Shown: piece by piece, positions 34,112-42,742 of the stretch | How the letters are laid out: the number at the start of each line of letters is the position of its first letter | Position numbering within the stretch: the stretch's first letter is position 1 | Source of the DNA: Paenibacillus sp. J2TS4 | Lineage (GTDB): Bacteria > Bacillota > Bacilli > Paenibacillales > NBRC-103111 | Length of the DNA stretch: 64,000 bases | Direction of reading: 5' to 3' | NCBI RefSeq assembly: GCF_018403245.1 | Contig: NZ_BOSH01000009.1 | Location: 1-64,000, forward strand | The notes under the pieces: model-generated | Databases searched by the model: none | The model's input: only the letters and a program-made list of their open reading frames with translations | Told to the model about the DNA's origin: nothing | Made by a program: the position numbers and the translations under genes

Positions 34112-34828
34112 CTACCACCAGCCCACATCATCTAAATTAGTCTTTACCAATTCGTACTTGATCTTGTGCCCCCTTTCAGATGTGATGGGCCGCAACCATC
34201 CTTGTACACATAAAGAGTGCAGATAACGGACGGCCGTTCTGTGATTAACTGCCAGATGCTCTTCCACGTCCTTGGGACGGATGGCCCTTGCCAGTTGAAA
34301 AGAAAGCAAGATAATCTCTTTGCAGGCGAGACTGGTTAGCTTGGCTGGCGTTTCAACAGGTTGATACCGACTTAAAAGTAGTCGCATCAAAGTGATGCAA
34401 AGTTCAGGCTGGTGCGCTATATCATCATAAGCAAACGAAACTACGCGAAAGCCCATCGCTTGAAAAAACGTTTCCCGATTCAATTCTTCACTGTACCTTT
34501 TTCGGTCCATATCCCTCACATGGGGGCCATATCCCTTGATTTCCCATGCGATTTTAATATGCCCTGGCAGCCAGACAAAATCAGCAAAATAAGATCGTCC
34601 CCTCCAATCCAAAACTTCATATTCCGGATGCAGATGTTCAAAATGACCTAAAAGCGGCCACCAAACATTTTTCAAAAATAATTGTTCTCCATGCTGATGG
34701 CCTCGCTCCAATCGTCCCTTCCGTTCTCCTGAACGCCTATTAAGATGAGATTGAATCCAATCGGTATGCGCCTTGTCGAAACTCACTGATTCTGCCACCT
34801 CCGAAATTGCTTGTAATTTACGAAACAA
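34112..34828 (-). CDS. Putative PD-(D/E)xK nuclease with C-terminal HTH (paralogue A)
   Basis: 238 residues from TTG 34828, 7 bases after AGGAG. Residues about 60-125 show a DUF559/VSR-like restriction-endonuclease core: HPEYEVLDWRGRSYFADFVW (active-site Asp in ADF), then IAWEIKGYG (E-x-K) and NRETFFQAMGFRVVSFAYDD. The C-terminal half ends in a winged-helix-like segment (RPKDVEEHLAVNHRTAVRYL, then HSLCVQGWLRPI). A close paralogue lies at 42743-43420. Both are preceded by the same leader-hairpin. Function unknown: could be mobile-element-related, a DNA repair nuclease or defence. A conserved basic block RSGERKGRLERGH is shared. Confidence 0.7.
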   Translation of the reverse strand: MFRKLQAISEVAESVSFDKAHTDWIQSHLNRRSGERKGRLERGHQHGEQLFLKNVWWPLLGHFEHLHPEYEVLDWRGRSYFADFVWLPGHIKIAWEIKGYGPHVRDMDRKRYSEELNRETFFQAMGFRVVSFAYDDIAHQPELCITLMRLLLSRYQPVETPAKLTSLACKEIILLSFQLARAIRPKDVEEHLAVNHRTAVRYLHSLCVQGWLRPITSERGHKIKYELVKTNLDDVGWW

Positions 34829-34928
34829 GGTTAAACTCCTGCGGTTTTCTTGGTTTTGATCAAGAAAGCCTGCGTTTACCGTCGGAATTTATCGATAACG
34901 ATTTTATAAATTCAATATTTTATAAAAA

Positions 34929-34964
34929 AACGCCCCCATCCATCACTTGATGGATAGGGACGTT
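34929..34964 (-). promoter_or_regulatory. Leader terminator/attenuator hairpin of paralogue A
   Basis: On the minus strand the 16-mer GTGACGAAGAACGTCC leads into a stem of 16 bp (arms 34949-34964 and 34929-34944, loop AAGT) ending GCGTT with a run of seven T straight after. A TATACT box (34989-34984) lies 11 bases before the 16-mer. The gene starts about 100 bases downstream. The element matches that before paralogue B at 43481-43516, with compensatory base changes. Confidence 0.7.
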
Positions 34965-35071
34965 CTTCGTCACCGATACGAATAGTATAACACATGAGTC
35001 TAACCATTTCCCATACCGGACCGCAGCACTCCTTGGGAGGAATCGTTTAGACTCCAGGGGCCGTGGAGATG

Positions 35072-35950
35072 CTAAACATTAGGTTCAAGCTCGGGCTGTC
35101 TTTTAAACTCGGTGTCGTATTGCAGGCCGGACCATATTTTATCCATAACCTTGGACAGGTTGGAGACTCCTTCTTTATCTTTCGTCGCCGAGCAGAAATA
35201 ATAAGGATGACCCTTCTCGATGGCAACGGTGTCTCTGCGAAGCGGGGGACGGAACAACGAAAACCTCCACCAAGTAGCCCAATCGCTCCAGCCGGGCTGA
35301 CGAAGACGGTAAACCCGCTCCCTCCATTCTTGACGGACGTGGCATTCTGGTGATCCGACCTGGATAACATGAGGCACAGAGTAGCCCTGCTCGCTCAACA
35401 GCCTGGCCGCCCCATAAGCCGCGACTCCTCCACCGCTATGACCGATAAGCACGATATCCCCGCTTCCGTTGATTCCGTAATCCTGGCGGATTTCCTGAGT
35501 TAATCGGAGTATAGCCGGAGAGCGTTCAGGTCGGCGGTACATATCGTAAATCACCTGAAGCGCCTGACGGAACATCGTCCAACGAACCATGTGGCGGGGC
35601 AGATGATCCATCACCCCGTACGGGTACAAGGCAGCCGTATGAATTTCCCCCCGTCCTTCCTGCCGGAATCGTTCCTGCAGAAGCTGCATAGCGGAACCAA
35701 ATGTATTGCCAGACCTCCAAGTTCCGATACCTGCAACAAAATAAGCAGTAATTTTACGCATGTAAGGAAATGCTGAGGAAGCTTGCCTTTTTAATCCGGC
35801 GGTCTTGGACTGAAATTCTCCTTTGGTCTCCGCCCGGTCTTCGTCTGCCGTCGAGAATTCACTTAATTCATCGCTCGCAAACGGGCCTTCTTGTGCCGTC
35901 GTAAATTCACTTAACCGCTCGGATACGGGTTGGCTTTCTTGTTCGGTCAT
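35072..35950 (-). CDS. Alpha/beta hydrolase, lipase-like
   Basis: 292 residues. The nucleophile elbow GHSGGG is at about residue 173 (IVLIGHSGGGVAAYGAARLL). The N-terminal 60 residues are acidic and contain an imperfect duplication (LSEFTTAQEGPFASDE / LSEFSTADEDRAE), a likely disordered tail; no signal peptide. The family could be lipase class 3-like or an esterase; the substrate is unknown. Its ATG overlaps the stop of the peroxiredoxin gene (ATGA), so the two are co-translated. Confidence 0.72.
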   Translation of the reverse strand: MTEQESQPVSERLSEFTTAQEGPFASDELSEFSTADEDRAETKGEFQSKTAGLKRQASSAFPYMRKITAYFVAGIGTWRSGNTFGSAMQLLQERFRQEGRGEIHTAALYPYGVMDHLPRHMVRWTMFRQALQVIYDMYRRPERSPAILRLTQEIRQDYGINGSGDIVLIGHSGGGVAAYGAARLLSEQGYSVPHVIQVGSPECHVRQEWRERVYRLRQPGWSDWATWWRFSLFRPPLRRDTVAIEKGHPYYFCSATKDKEGVSNLSKVMDKIWSGLQYDTEFKRQPELEPNV

Positions 35951-36429
35951 GGCCTGACCTCCCCGTCTGCAACCACGCCCAGAACCGTCTTGACATGATC
36001 TTTAATTCTAACTTTGCGCCATTCTTTAATAAGCTGTCCTTGCTCATTAATAGCAAAGGTCGATCTTTCTACGCCCATGTATTCGCGGCCGAACATTTTT
36101 TTAAGCTTCCAGACTCCATACAGTTCACAAACCTTATGCTCTTCATCCGCCAACAGCAGAAATGGAAGATTGTACTTCTCAATAAATTTACTGTGAGATT
36201 TTAATGGATCGGGACTGATTCCGATCACAACCGCTCCGGCCTGCTTAAATTTAGAATAATCATCTCTAAAGTCACAGGTTTGCTGAGTGCAAGTCGGCGT
36301 CATATCTTTAGGATAAAAAAAGAGGACCACTTTACTGCCGCGAAAATCGCTTAAGCTGACTTCTTTGCCGTCAGACCCCGGCAAGGTAAATTCAGGGACG
36401 GTCTCACCCGGTTGAAATTGCACAGTCAT
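35947..36429 (-). CDS. bcp: Peroxiredoxin, Bcp/PrxQ type
   Basis: 160 residues. Thiol peroxidase reducing H2O2 and organic hydroperoxides, recycled by thioredoxin. Seen: PGSDGKEVSLSDFRGSKVVLFFYPKDMTPTCTQQTCDFRD (cited as residues 16-55), with the peroxidatic Cys in TPTCT and the second Cys five residues later, the PrxQ arrangement. ATG 36429 follows AAAGGGGGG; the open frame to 36465 lacks a better start. Operon with the hydrolase downstream. Confidence 0.92.
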   Translation of the reverse strand: MTVQFQPGETVPEFTLPGSDGKEVSLSDFRGSKVVLFFYPKDMTPTCTQQTCDFRDDYSKFKQAGAVVIGISPDPLKSHSKFIEKYNLPFLLLADEEHKVCELYGVWKLKKMFGREYMGVERSTFAINEQGQLIKEWRKVRIKDHVKTVLGVVADGEVRP

Positions 36430-36523
36430 ACTGTTACTCCCCCCTTTCCATCTAATATGCTTCAAAACTGCCCCGGATAAACCAGGAGGCTAAAGCTTTT
36501 TCCTCTTCGTCGGGCAGCTGACA

Positions 36524-37309
36524 TCAGGAGCCGGCTCCGCGATATTTGCTTACCCCGTAATTCCATATACTCAAGCCGATTCCGGCAAAAATGAGTCCGA
36601 CTAATGGCGTCAAGAGAGCGGTTATGGCCCAATTATCCCGGTCCAAAAAATACGCAGCCGGATAAAAGCCTACAAAAGCAAAAGGAATGATCCAGGTGAG
36701 CAGTGCTTTGATGATCCGGTTATATACGTTAACAGGATACCGGCCGTAATTCTGAATATTCCACATTAAAGGCAAAATTCCGGTCGGAGCGTCGATGAAG
36801 AAGGACACGGCCGTCAAGGAAGCATAAACCCCCAAGTAAATAAGGATGGCCCCAATCAATAACAAAATAAAGATTAACGGGTCGTACCAAGCCAAAGACA
36901 GATCCAGTTGAGTCCAGGCATACCCCATGATCACCATCCCTGCCAACGATCCAATCAAGGAAGCAGGGTCCATGTTCTCCAGCACCAGCTGTGACAAATG
37001 ATAGGCGGGCCGGGTCAATATGCGGTCCATTTCCCCTTTCACAATATATCTTTCTGTAAAATTCCACAAATTGAAAAAGCAGCTAAATATCCCGTATGGA
37101 ACCATGAAAAATCCGTAAATAAACAAAATTTCCGCCTGAGTCCAGCCTCCCAATAAATCGGTATGAAGGAATACGGCCAGAATGAAAAACAGATTCATTC
37201 CCTGAAACAGCAGGTCCGATAGCACTTCGATCCAAAAATCAGCGCGGTAGGTCAGCCTTGTTTTCATGTAGTTTTTTAAATAATCCCAAAATAAAGATAC
37301 GTAAAACAT
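36524..37309 (-). CDS. ABC-2 type permease, second subunit (COG3694 type)
   Basis: 261 residues, about six helices. It matches the ABC-2 permease type always paired with a second permease and a COG4586 ATPase. Features: LTYRADFWIEVLSDLLFQGMNLFFILAVF at the start, FIYGFFMVPYGIFSCFFNLWNFTERYIVKGEMDRILTRP (residues about 63-101) with the characteristic GEMD-RILTRP, and IIKALLTWIIPFAFVGFYPAAYFL near the end. Starts 3 bases after the preceding permease; last gene of the exporter operon. Substrate unknown. Confidence 0.87.
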   Translation of the reverse strand: MFYVSLFWDYLKNYMKTRLTYRADFWIEVLSDLLFQGMNLFFILAVFLHTDLLGGWTQAEILFIYGFFMVPYGIFSCFFNLWNFTERYIVKGEMDRILTRPAYHLSQLVLENMDPASLIGSLAGMVIMGYAWTQLDLSLAWYDPLIFILLLIGAILIYLGVYASLTAVSFFIDAPTGILPLMWNIQNYGRYPVNVYNRIIKALLTWIIPFAFVGFYPAAYFLDRDNWAITALLTPLVGLIFAGIGLSIWNYGVSKYRGAGS

Positions 37310-37312
37310 CGC

Positions 37313-38107
37313 CTACCCTCCCTGCACAAACAACCGGTTCCTGGCCGCACGCCACATGACAACGATAGGAACGGTCAGCACTGCAAACCAAAGAAGCTGA
37401 ATGCTCAAAACACTGGAGACCGTGGTTCCCGCTGCATTGCCGGCAAATACGGCCCCTGGCAAGTAAGTAATGGCTTGAAACGGCAGCAGCTTCATAACGG
37501 CCTGGCCCCATTCCGGAAAGAAGGAAATCGGAATAATCAAGCCGGAGAACAAATCGACCGCTACCCGCTTCATGCGCATCATGCCCTCATTGTTCTCTAC
37601 GAAGAAGGCGAACAGCCCGGTCAGAATATTAATCTGCGAATTAATCAAAAAGCTGAATAATAGCATTCCGGCAAAAGCAAGCCATATCCCGGCATCGGAA
37701 GGCAGACGAACCGGAAACAGCAGTGAAGCTATAATCATTCCCGGAACCGAGAAAAGAAGCAGACGGAACAGTCCCTCTCCCATAGCCTGCATCATTTTGA
37801 CAACCAAATAATTATAGGGCCGGATCATCTGGACGGCCACACTGCCATCCCGAATTTCATTAGCGATTTCCCGATCCAGATTGTTGAAGTAAAAAGCTCT
37901 GGCCATCCAGGAGATGGCCACATAGGTCGTCATTTGGACGGCATCCAGCCCGGCCAGCGAATCCTTGCCCTGATAAATCGCCTGCCATAAAAAGTATTGC
38001 GCTCCAATATTGATGACATAAATAACAATACCTGAATAATAATTAACTCTATAAGCGAGCATCATTAAAAAACGAATGCGAATTAAATCCAAATACGCGC
38101 TCATCAT
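37313..38107 (-). CDS. ABC-2 type permease, first subunit (COG4587 type)
   Basis: 264 residues, about six helices. Seen: MMLAYRVNYYSGIVIYVINIGAQYFLWQAIYQG and EIANEIRDGSVAVQMIRPYNYL, the conserved cytoplasmic coupling segment of this group, then FSGLIIPISFFPEWGQAVMKLLPFQAITYLPG. Overlaps the ATPase gene by 4 bases. With the other permease it forms a heterodimeric exporter. Confidence 0.87.
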   Translation of the reverse strand: MMSAYLDLIRIRFLMMLAYRVNYYSGIVIYVINIGAQYFLWQAIYQGKDSLAGLDAVQMTTYVAISWMARAFYFNNLDREIANEIRDGSVAVQMIRPYNYLVVKMMQAMGEGLFRLLLFSVPGMIIASLLFPVRLPSDAGIWLAFAGMLLFSFLINSQINILTGLFAFFVENNEGMMRMKRVAVDLFSGLIIPISFFPEWGQAVMKLLPFQAITYLPGAVFAGNAAGTTVSSVLSIQLLWFAVLTVPIVVMWRAARNRLFVQGG

Positions 38108-39264
38108 GAAGAAGCACGGCTCCTTCCGGCGCCGACAGGCTCCTTGTCCTGATTTCCGTCGGTATTTCCCGGCTGATCTCCCGAGCCGGAATCCGCAATC
38201 AGGTGCTTGGCGGAAGAGCTTCCCGTCTTGTATATTTCGCGAACAATATCATCGGTCTCGGTCTCTATAATTTTGACGTCTTCTACCGGAGCAGCTCCTA
38301 CCACTCTCCCCAGCACCTCGGATATGCTCGCTTTTTCCACAGGCACCCATACTTTAGCCATAGTGGTCATTCCTGCGGCACTGTTGGGGGTGGAACTATT
38401 TGCCGCTGCGCTCATTTCTGTCGTCCATTTGACCTCTAATCCGGCGGTCATGGCCTCCAACTGCTCCAGCGTGTATGGCGAAGCAAAACGGAAGACGACT
38501 TCCTTTCCTTGGCCCCAGCGGCTCTTGAGCTCCTCCAGCCCGCCATCGTATATAATCTTGCCCTCATCCAGCATGATCACTCTGGAACATAAAGCTTCTA
38601 TATCCTGTAAATCATGGGTTGTCAGCAGGATCGTCGTCCCGTGCTTCTGATTCAATGATTTCAAAAAATCGCGAATTTCCGTCTTAACGACAATATCCAG
38701 ACCGATCGTGGGCTCGTCCAGAAATAAGATAGATGGATTATGCAAAAGCGATGCGGCCAATTCACACCGCATCCGCTGCCCCAGGCTCAGCTTGCGCACC
38801 GGGCGATGAAGCAGCTCCTGCAGCTGCAGCCGCTCGATCAGCTCATCCAGGCGCTGGCGGAAATCATTCAGCTCCACCCGGTACACTTTGCGGAGCAATT
38901 GGAACGATTCGATCACTCCAATGTCCCACCACAACTGACTGCGTTGGCCGAATACGACACCGATTCCGCGAACGAATTTCTCTCTTTCCTTATAAGGCAC
39001 ATAGCCGTTTACTTTCAATCCGCCGGAGGTGGGAACGAGAATCCCGGTGAGCATTTTGATCGTTGTCGATTTACCGGCTCCATTTTCCCCAATATATCCA
39101 CAAATTTCTCCGGCCGGAATGTCGAATGATATATGGTCGACCGCCGTTATATGACGATACTCCCTTTTGAACAGGTCCTGAAGAGCTCCTTTGAGACCTT
39201 CCCTGTTTTTCTGCACTTTAAACTGTTTATATAGGTCTATGACCTCGATGGCCGACAAGTACAT
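38104..39264 (-). CDS. ABC transporter ATP-binding protein (COG4586 type)
   Basis: 386 residues. Walker A GENGAGKSTT, Q-loop GVVFGQRSQLWWD (the GQRSQLWWD string is typical of this group), signature LSLGQRMRCELAASLLHNP, Walker B ILFLDEPTIGLD, switch His in LTTHDLQDIEAL. After the NBD there is a 90-residue extension and an S/A-rich disordered tail. The start may be ATG 39264 or TTG 39258; the TTG is better spaced from GGGGGAG. First gene of the three-gene exporter. Confidence 0.9.
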   Translation of the reverse strand: MYLSAIEVIDLYKQFKVQKNREGLKGALQDLFKREYRHITAVDHISFDIPAGEICGYIGENGAGKSTTIKMLTGILVPTSGGLKVNGYVPYKEREKFVRGIGVVFGQRSQLWWDIGVIESFQLLRKVYRVELNDFRQRLDELIERLQLQELLHRPVRKLSLGQRMRCELAASLLHNPSILFLDEPTIGLDIVVKTEIRDFLKSLNQKHGTTILLTTHDLQDIEALCSRVIMLDEGKIIYDGGLEELKSRWGQGKEVVFRFASPYTLEQLEAMTAGLEVKWTTEMSAAANSSTPNSAAGMTTMAKVWVPVEKASISEVLGRVVGAAPVEDVKIIETETDDIVREIYKTGSSSAKHLIADSGSGDQPGNTDGNQDKEPVGAGRSRASS

Positions 39265-39305
39265 CTCCCCCTTAGTATGTCAAATCTAGCAAAATCGGCC
39301 CACTT

Positions 39306-39335
39306 GCGGTTGTACGGACGAAAGAACTATAATAA
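39306..39335 (+). promoter_or_regulatory. Candidate promoter of the LCP gene
   Basis: TTGCGG, 18 bases, then TATAAT on the plus strand, about 205 bases before the LCP start. The -10 is perfect and the -35 is partial. A GACTGCC/GGCAGTC-like imperfect hairpin followed by GTTTTTT lies just downstream (about 39353-39376) and could act as an early terminator. Confidence 0.4.
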
Positions 39336-39540
39336 GTGATAGATTTTATAGAGACTGCCAGTTGCTGTCGTTTTTTGTCCTTTCCTTCTTATGCAAAGAG
39401 GGAGGCCGCAGCTGACATGTTATTGATCCTCTATTAGAGTTGTTTTGCCCTCATTAGTTAATAATACATGAACACGTCTCTATTGCCAAAGTCGTCAAAG
39501 TCGCACTCCTTGTGCACATTCTTAATGAAGGGAGTTTCCC

Positions 39541-40560
39541 ATGCGTAAAAAAATCAAATGGATTGTGGTTTCACTCTGCATTCTATTGTTGGGAACCATA
39601 TTTTATTTTGCGTATCACATATACAATTTTGCGGGTAATATTTACATTGATCCGAATAAGGAACAATCCAAATTTTTCTCGCCGGCTAATCCGACAACCA
39701 ACCCTCCCCCGCCTAAATGGGAAGGAAAAGAGAGAGTCAATATTCTCCTGCTCGGAGGAGATGCGAGGGACCCGAATGAGGCGCCTCGTTCAGATACAAT
39801 GCTTGTGGCATCCATCGATCCCGTAACGAAGAAAACGTACTTATTTTCTATTCTAAGAGACACTTATGTGAAAATTCCCGGGCATAATTCCGATCGGATT
39901 AATGCGGCTCTCGCTTCCGGCGGACCCAATCTCGCTATGAGAACGGCGGGTGAATTACTGGGTATTCCGATACAGTACTATATTTACACGGACTTCCAGG
40001 GCTTTGTCGCGTTAGTGGACGCTGTGGGCGGAATTGATTATGAAGTGGAAAAAGACATGTATTACTATGACAGCTTCGACAACTTTAAAATTGATCTGAA
40101 AAAAGGTTATCAGCATTTGGACGGAGACAAAGCAATTCAGTACGTCCGCTTCCGGCATGATGCAACTGGTGATTATACCAGAACCGAGCGACAGCGTAAT
40201 TTATTGACCGCCGTAGCTAAAAAGATGCAAACCACGACGTCGCTGCTGAGGCTGCCCAACATCCTGCAAAGCATCGATCCTTATATCGAGACGAATATTC
40301 CGATGAACGATATGCTGAAGCTGGCATCGCTCGGATATGACGCCAAGACGGAAGGATTGACCAGCGTCCAAATTCCGCCAATGAACCTGCTTCAGGAGAA
40401 AAAAATCGGAGGAGCAGACGTAATCGTTGTCGATACCAAGAAGCTGCATCAATATATAGACGATTTATTCCAGGAGCAAGAAAACCCGGCATCGCCATCT
40501 CCTTCGCCGGGGCCTAATTCCTCGCCGTCAACTAAAGCGACGCCTAATCCCAGGAAGTAA
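39541..40560 (+). CDS. LytR-CpsA-Psr (LCP) family protein
   Basis: 339 residues. These membrane-anchored phosphotransferases attach wall teichoic acid or other glycopolymers to peptidoglycan. One N-terminal helix (KKIKWIVVSLCILLLGTIFYFAYHI cut here at residues 2-26) is followed by the LCP domain: RVNILLLGGDAR, APRSDTMLVASID, FSILRDTYVKIPG, KAIQYVRFRHDATGDYTRTERQRNLL. These hold the conserved Arg and Asp residues for pyrophosphate and metal binding. The tail is Pro/Ser-rich (ASPSPSPGPNSSPS). Ribosome site AAGGGAG before ATG 39541. Stands alone, divergent from the ABC exporter. Confidence 0.93.
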   Translation: MRKKIKWIVVSLCILLLGTIFYFAYHIYNFAGNIYIDPNKEQSKFFSPANPTTNPPPPKWEGKERVNILLLGGDARDPNEAPRSDTMLVASIDPVTKKTYLFSILRDTYVKIPGHNSDRINAALASGGPNLAMRTAGELLGIPIQYYIYTDFQGFVALVDAVGGIDYEVEKDMYYYDSFDNFKIDLKKGYQHLDGDKAIQYVRFRHDATGDYTRTERQRNLLTAVAKKMQTTTSLLRLPNILQSIDPYIETNIPMNDMLKLASLGYDAKTEGLTSVQIPPMNLLQEKKIGGADVIVVDTKKLHQYIDDLFQEQENPASPSPSPGPNSSPSTKATPNPRK

Positions 40561-40644
40561 CGGGTAAAGAGGTTAAGTGGCAAGGAGGAACCGAAGCAGC
40601 TTATCTTTTTTATAGTTATAAAATGCTAAAAAGGAATGAAGGAT

Positions 40645-41976
40645 ATGAATAGAAAAAAATCCGAAGCGCTGTATCAAGAAGCGCTGAAGCATATTGTCGG
40701 AGGGGTTAACAGCCCCTCCCGTTCTTTTAAAGCGGTCGGTGGCGGAGTGCCGGTTTTTATGAACAAGGGACAGGGCGCTTACTTCTGGGACGAGGACGGG
40801 AATCGATACATCGATTATCTCGCGGCTTACGGCCCCATCATTCTGGGACATGCTCATCCGAAGGTGACCGAAGCAATTTGCCGGGCGGCCGAGAACGGAA
40901 CGTTGTACGGAACTCCGACGGAGCTGGAAATTACTTTTGCCCGCAAATTGAAGCAGGCGATCCCTTCTTTGGATAAAGTCCGGTTTGTGAATTCGGGGAC
41001 GGAGGCGGTCATGACGACGATCCGTGTAGCCCGGGCTTATACCGGCCGGACCAAAATCATTAAATTCGCTGGCTGCTACCATGGGCATTCCGATCTCGTG
41101 CTGGTGGCCGCAGGATCGGGCCCTTCGACTCTGGGCACTCCAGACAGTGCCGGGGTGCCGGTTTCGATCGCCAACGAGGTGATCACCGTGCCGTTCAATG
41201 ATTTATCCGCGCTGGCCACCGCATTGGAGCGATGGGGAAGCGAAACCGCGGCGGTGATGGTGGAGCCGATCGTCGGCAACTTCGGTATGGTGATGCCGCA
41301 GCCAGGCTTCCTCGAAGGCCTGTGCCGGCTGGCACGGCAGCACGGGGCGCTCGTCATCTATGACGAGGTCATCACTGCCTTCCGCTTCCATTACGGCTCC
41401 GCACAGACCTACCGCGGTCTCGGGCTGACTACCGAGGAGGCCCGGCGGGCGATCGAGCCCGACCTGACCGCCCTCGGTAAAATCATCGGCGGAGGCTTGC
41501 CGATCGGCGCCTACGGCGGACGCCAGGAAATCATGGAGCAGGTTGCCCCATTGGGACCGGCTTATCAAGCCGGAACGATGGCCGGCAACCCGGCTTCGAT
41601 TTCCGCAGGCATCGCCTGTCTGGAGGTGCTGGAGCAGCCCGGCACCTACGACAGGCTGGAGCGTCTGGCCCTGCGCCTGACGGAAGGCATCGCCGCCGCT
41701 GCGGAGAACGCGGGCATTCCGCTAACGATCAATCGGATCGGCAGCGCGTTCTCCGCCCATTTTTGCGCCCATCCGGTAACGAACTACGATGAGGCGCAAA
41801 ATACGGATAGCGAGCAGTTCGCGCGATTCTTCCAGCTGATGCTTGAACAAGGCATCTGCCTCGCTCCTTCCAAATATGAAGCGTGGTTCCTCACAACCGC
41901 TCATTCGGAAGAAGATATCGAAGCGACCATTCAAGCAGCAGAGCATGCCTTCCGGCAAATGGCCCTTGGACGCTGA
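40645..41976 (+). CDS. hemL: Glutamate-1-semialdehyde 2,1-aminomutase
   Basis: PLP enzyme converting glutamate-1-semialdehyde to 5-aminolevulinate in tetrapyrrole synthesis. 443 residues from ATG 40645 (AAAGGA upstream); an in-frame ATG at 40636 is the alternative. Seen: IVGGVNSPSRSFKAVGGG at the N-terminus, GTEAVMTTIRVARAYTGR, the pyridoxal-binding stretch VIYDEVITAFRF and the Schiff-base Lys in LGKIIGGGLPIGAYGG. It stands alone, not in a hemAXCDB operon, so it is probably the second, GsaB-like copy common in Bacillales. A tandem 27-bp array begins about 45 bases after its stop. Confidence 0.93.
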   Translation: MNRKKSEALYQEALKHIVGGVNSPSRSFKAVGGGVPVFMNKGQGAYFWDEDGNRYIDYLAAYGPIILGHAHPKVTEAICRAAENGTLYGTPTELEITFARKLKQAIPSLDKVRFVNSGTEAVMTTIRVARAYTGRTKIIKFAGCYHGHSDLVLVAAGSGPSTLGTPDSAGVPVSIANEVITVPFNDLSALATALERWGSETAAVMVEPIVGNFGMVMPQPGFLEGLCRLARQHGALVIYDEVITAFRFHYGSAQTYRGLGLTTEEARRAIEPDLTALGKIIGGGLPIGAYGGRQEIMEQVAPLGPAYQAGTMAGNPASISAGIACLEVLEQPGTYDRLERLALRLTEGIAAAAENAGIPLTINRIGSAFSAHFCAHPVTNYDEAQNTDSEQFARFFQLMLEQGICLAPSKYEAWFLTTAHSEEDIEATIQAAEHAFRQMALGR

Positions 41977-42021
41977 CCGGACTTTTTAGCCGGCGCCGTA
42001 ACGCATGCCTGGGAAGTCGTG

Positions 42022-42372
42022 CGTTGCGGACATGCACAGGGAGGCACGCGTTGCGGACATGCACGGAGAGACGTGCGCTACAGCCAGGCGCGGGGAGGCG
42101 TGCGTTGCGGACATGCACAGGGAGGCGGGCGCTACGGCCATGCATGGAGAGGTGCGCGTCACGGACATGCGCGGAGAGGCGCGCGCTACAGCCGCGGGGA
42201 GGCGGGCGCTACGGCCATGCATGGAGGAGGTGCGCGTCACGGACATGCACGGGGAGGCGGGCGCTACGGCCATGCATGGAGAGGTGCGCATCACGGACAT
42301 GCGCGGGGAGGCGTGCGTTGCGGACATGTACAGGGAGGCGTGCGTTACGGCCATGCTGGGGAGAGGCATACG
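42022..42372. repeat. 27-bp tandem repeat array (about 13 units)
   Basis: Units like CGTTGCGGACATGCACAGGG plus 7 bases (GAGGCGTG type) follow each other with almost constant 27-bp period; one unit is 23 and one is 28 bp. Two unit types alternate loosely: CGTTGCGGACATGCAC... and CGCTACGGCCATGCAT.... As 27 is a multiple of three, all frames show nine-residue repeats (for example MHGEVRVTD / MHREAGATA in one plus frame), and several are open for 130-180 codons. No ribosome site or start supports any one frame. It directly follows hemL. Confidence 0.85.
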
Positions 42373-42481
42373 TTTCGGCGCCTGCACGTTGGAGGGCTGA
42401 CCCCCAACCTTTCCCATAGATCGAGTGATGTAACTGGATTTTATGTAGGTGTTTTGGGATATTTTGTAAATAACAGCTGGG

Positions 42482-42566
42482 CTAAATGGAAAATCTGCCT
42501 TTAATATGAGAGAATTTTGTTAATATCGCCTGTTTTGCACAAAATAAATGGAGGATTTCCACTTAG
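42482..42566. repeat. Short imperfect palindromes of the TAAATGGA type
   Basis: CTAAATGGAAAATCTGCC (42482-42499) and TAAATGGAGGATTTCCACTTA... (42545-42565; arms TAAATGGA / TCCACTTA with one mismatch); a half-site ATTCCATTTAG lies near 42606. A similar AAAGTGGAGCATTTTCAGTT lies at about 47929-47950. They look like a second family of dispersed hairpins. The whole gap 42420-42740 has no gene. Confidence 0.5.
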
Positions 42567-42742
42567 TTTTCATTTTTTCCTCTTAAAGAGTAAACTAACT
42601 GTATGAATTCCATTTAGTCCCATGCACATACCCATGGCGGACTGCCCTGAGTGATTAAAAGATGTTTAAATTTCAAGAAAGACCCTCATTCCGCTGACGA
42701 GGCATCGTCGAACGATGACCTGATGGAAATTATCAAAATCGT

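Noticed and set aside
33784..34131. Gene for an E/R/K/G-rich protein on the minus strand
   Set aside because: The frame is produced by the pyrimidine-rich tandem repeat; it has no ribosome site and overlaps the end of the nuclease-like gene.
38076..39129. Plus-strand frames opposite the ABC ATPase
   Set aside because: Shadow frames of the Walker-containing ATPase gene on the minus strand.
41883..42504. Several plus-strand frames and two minus-strand frames over the 27-bp array
   Set aside because: All frames are open because the period is a multiple of three; none has a ribosome site, and their peptides are mutually exclusive.
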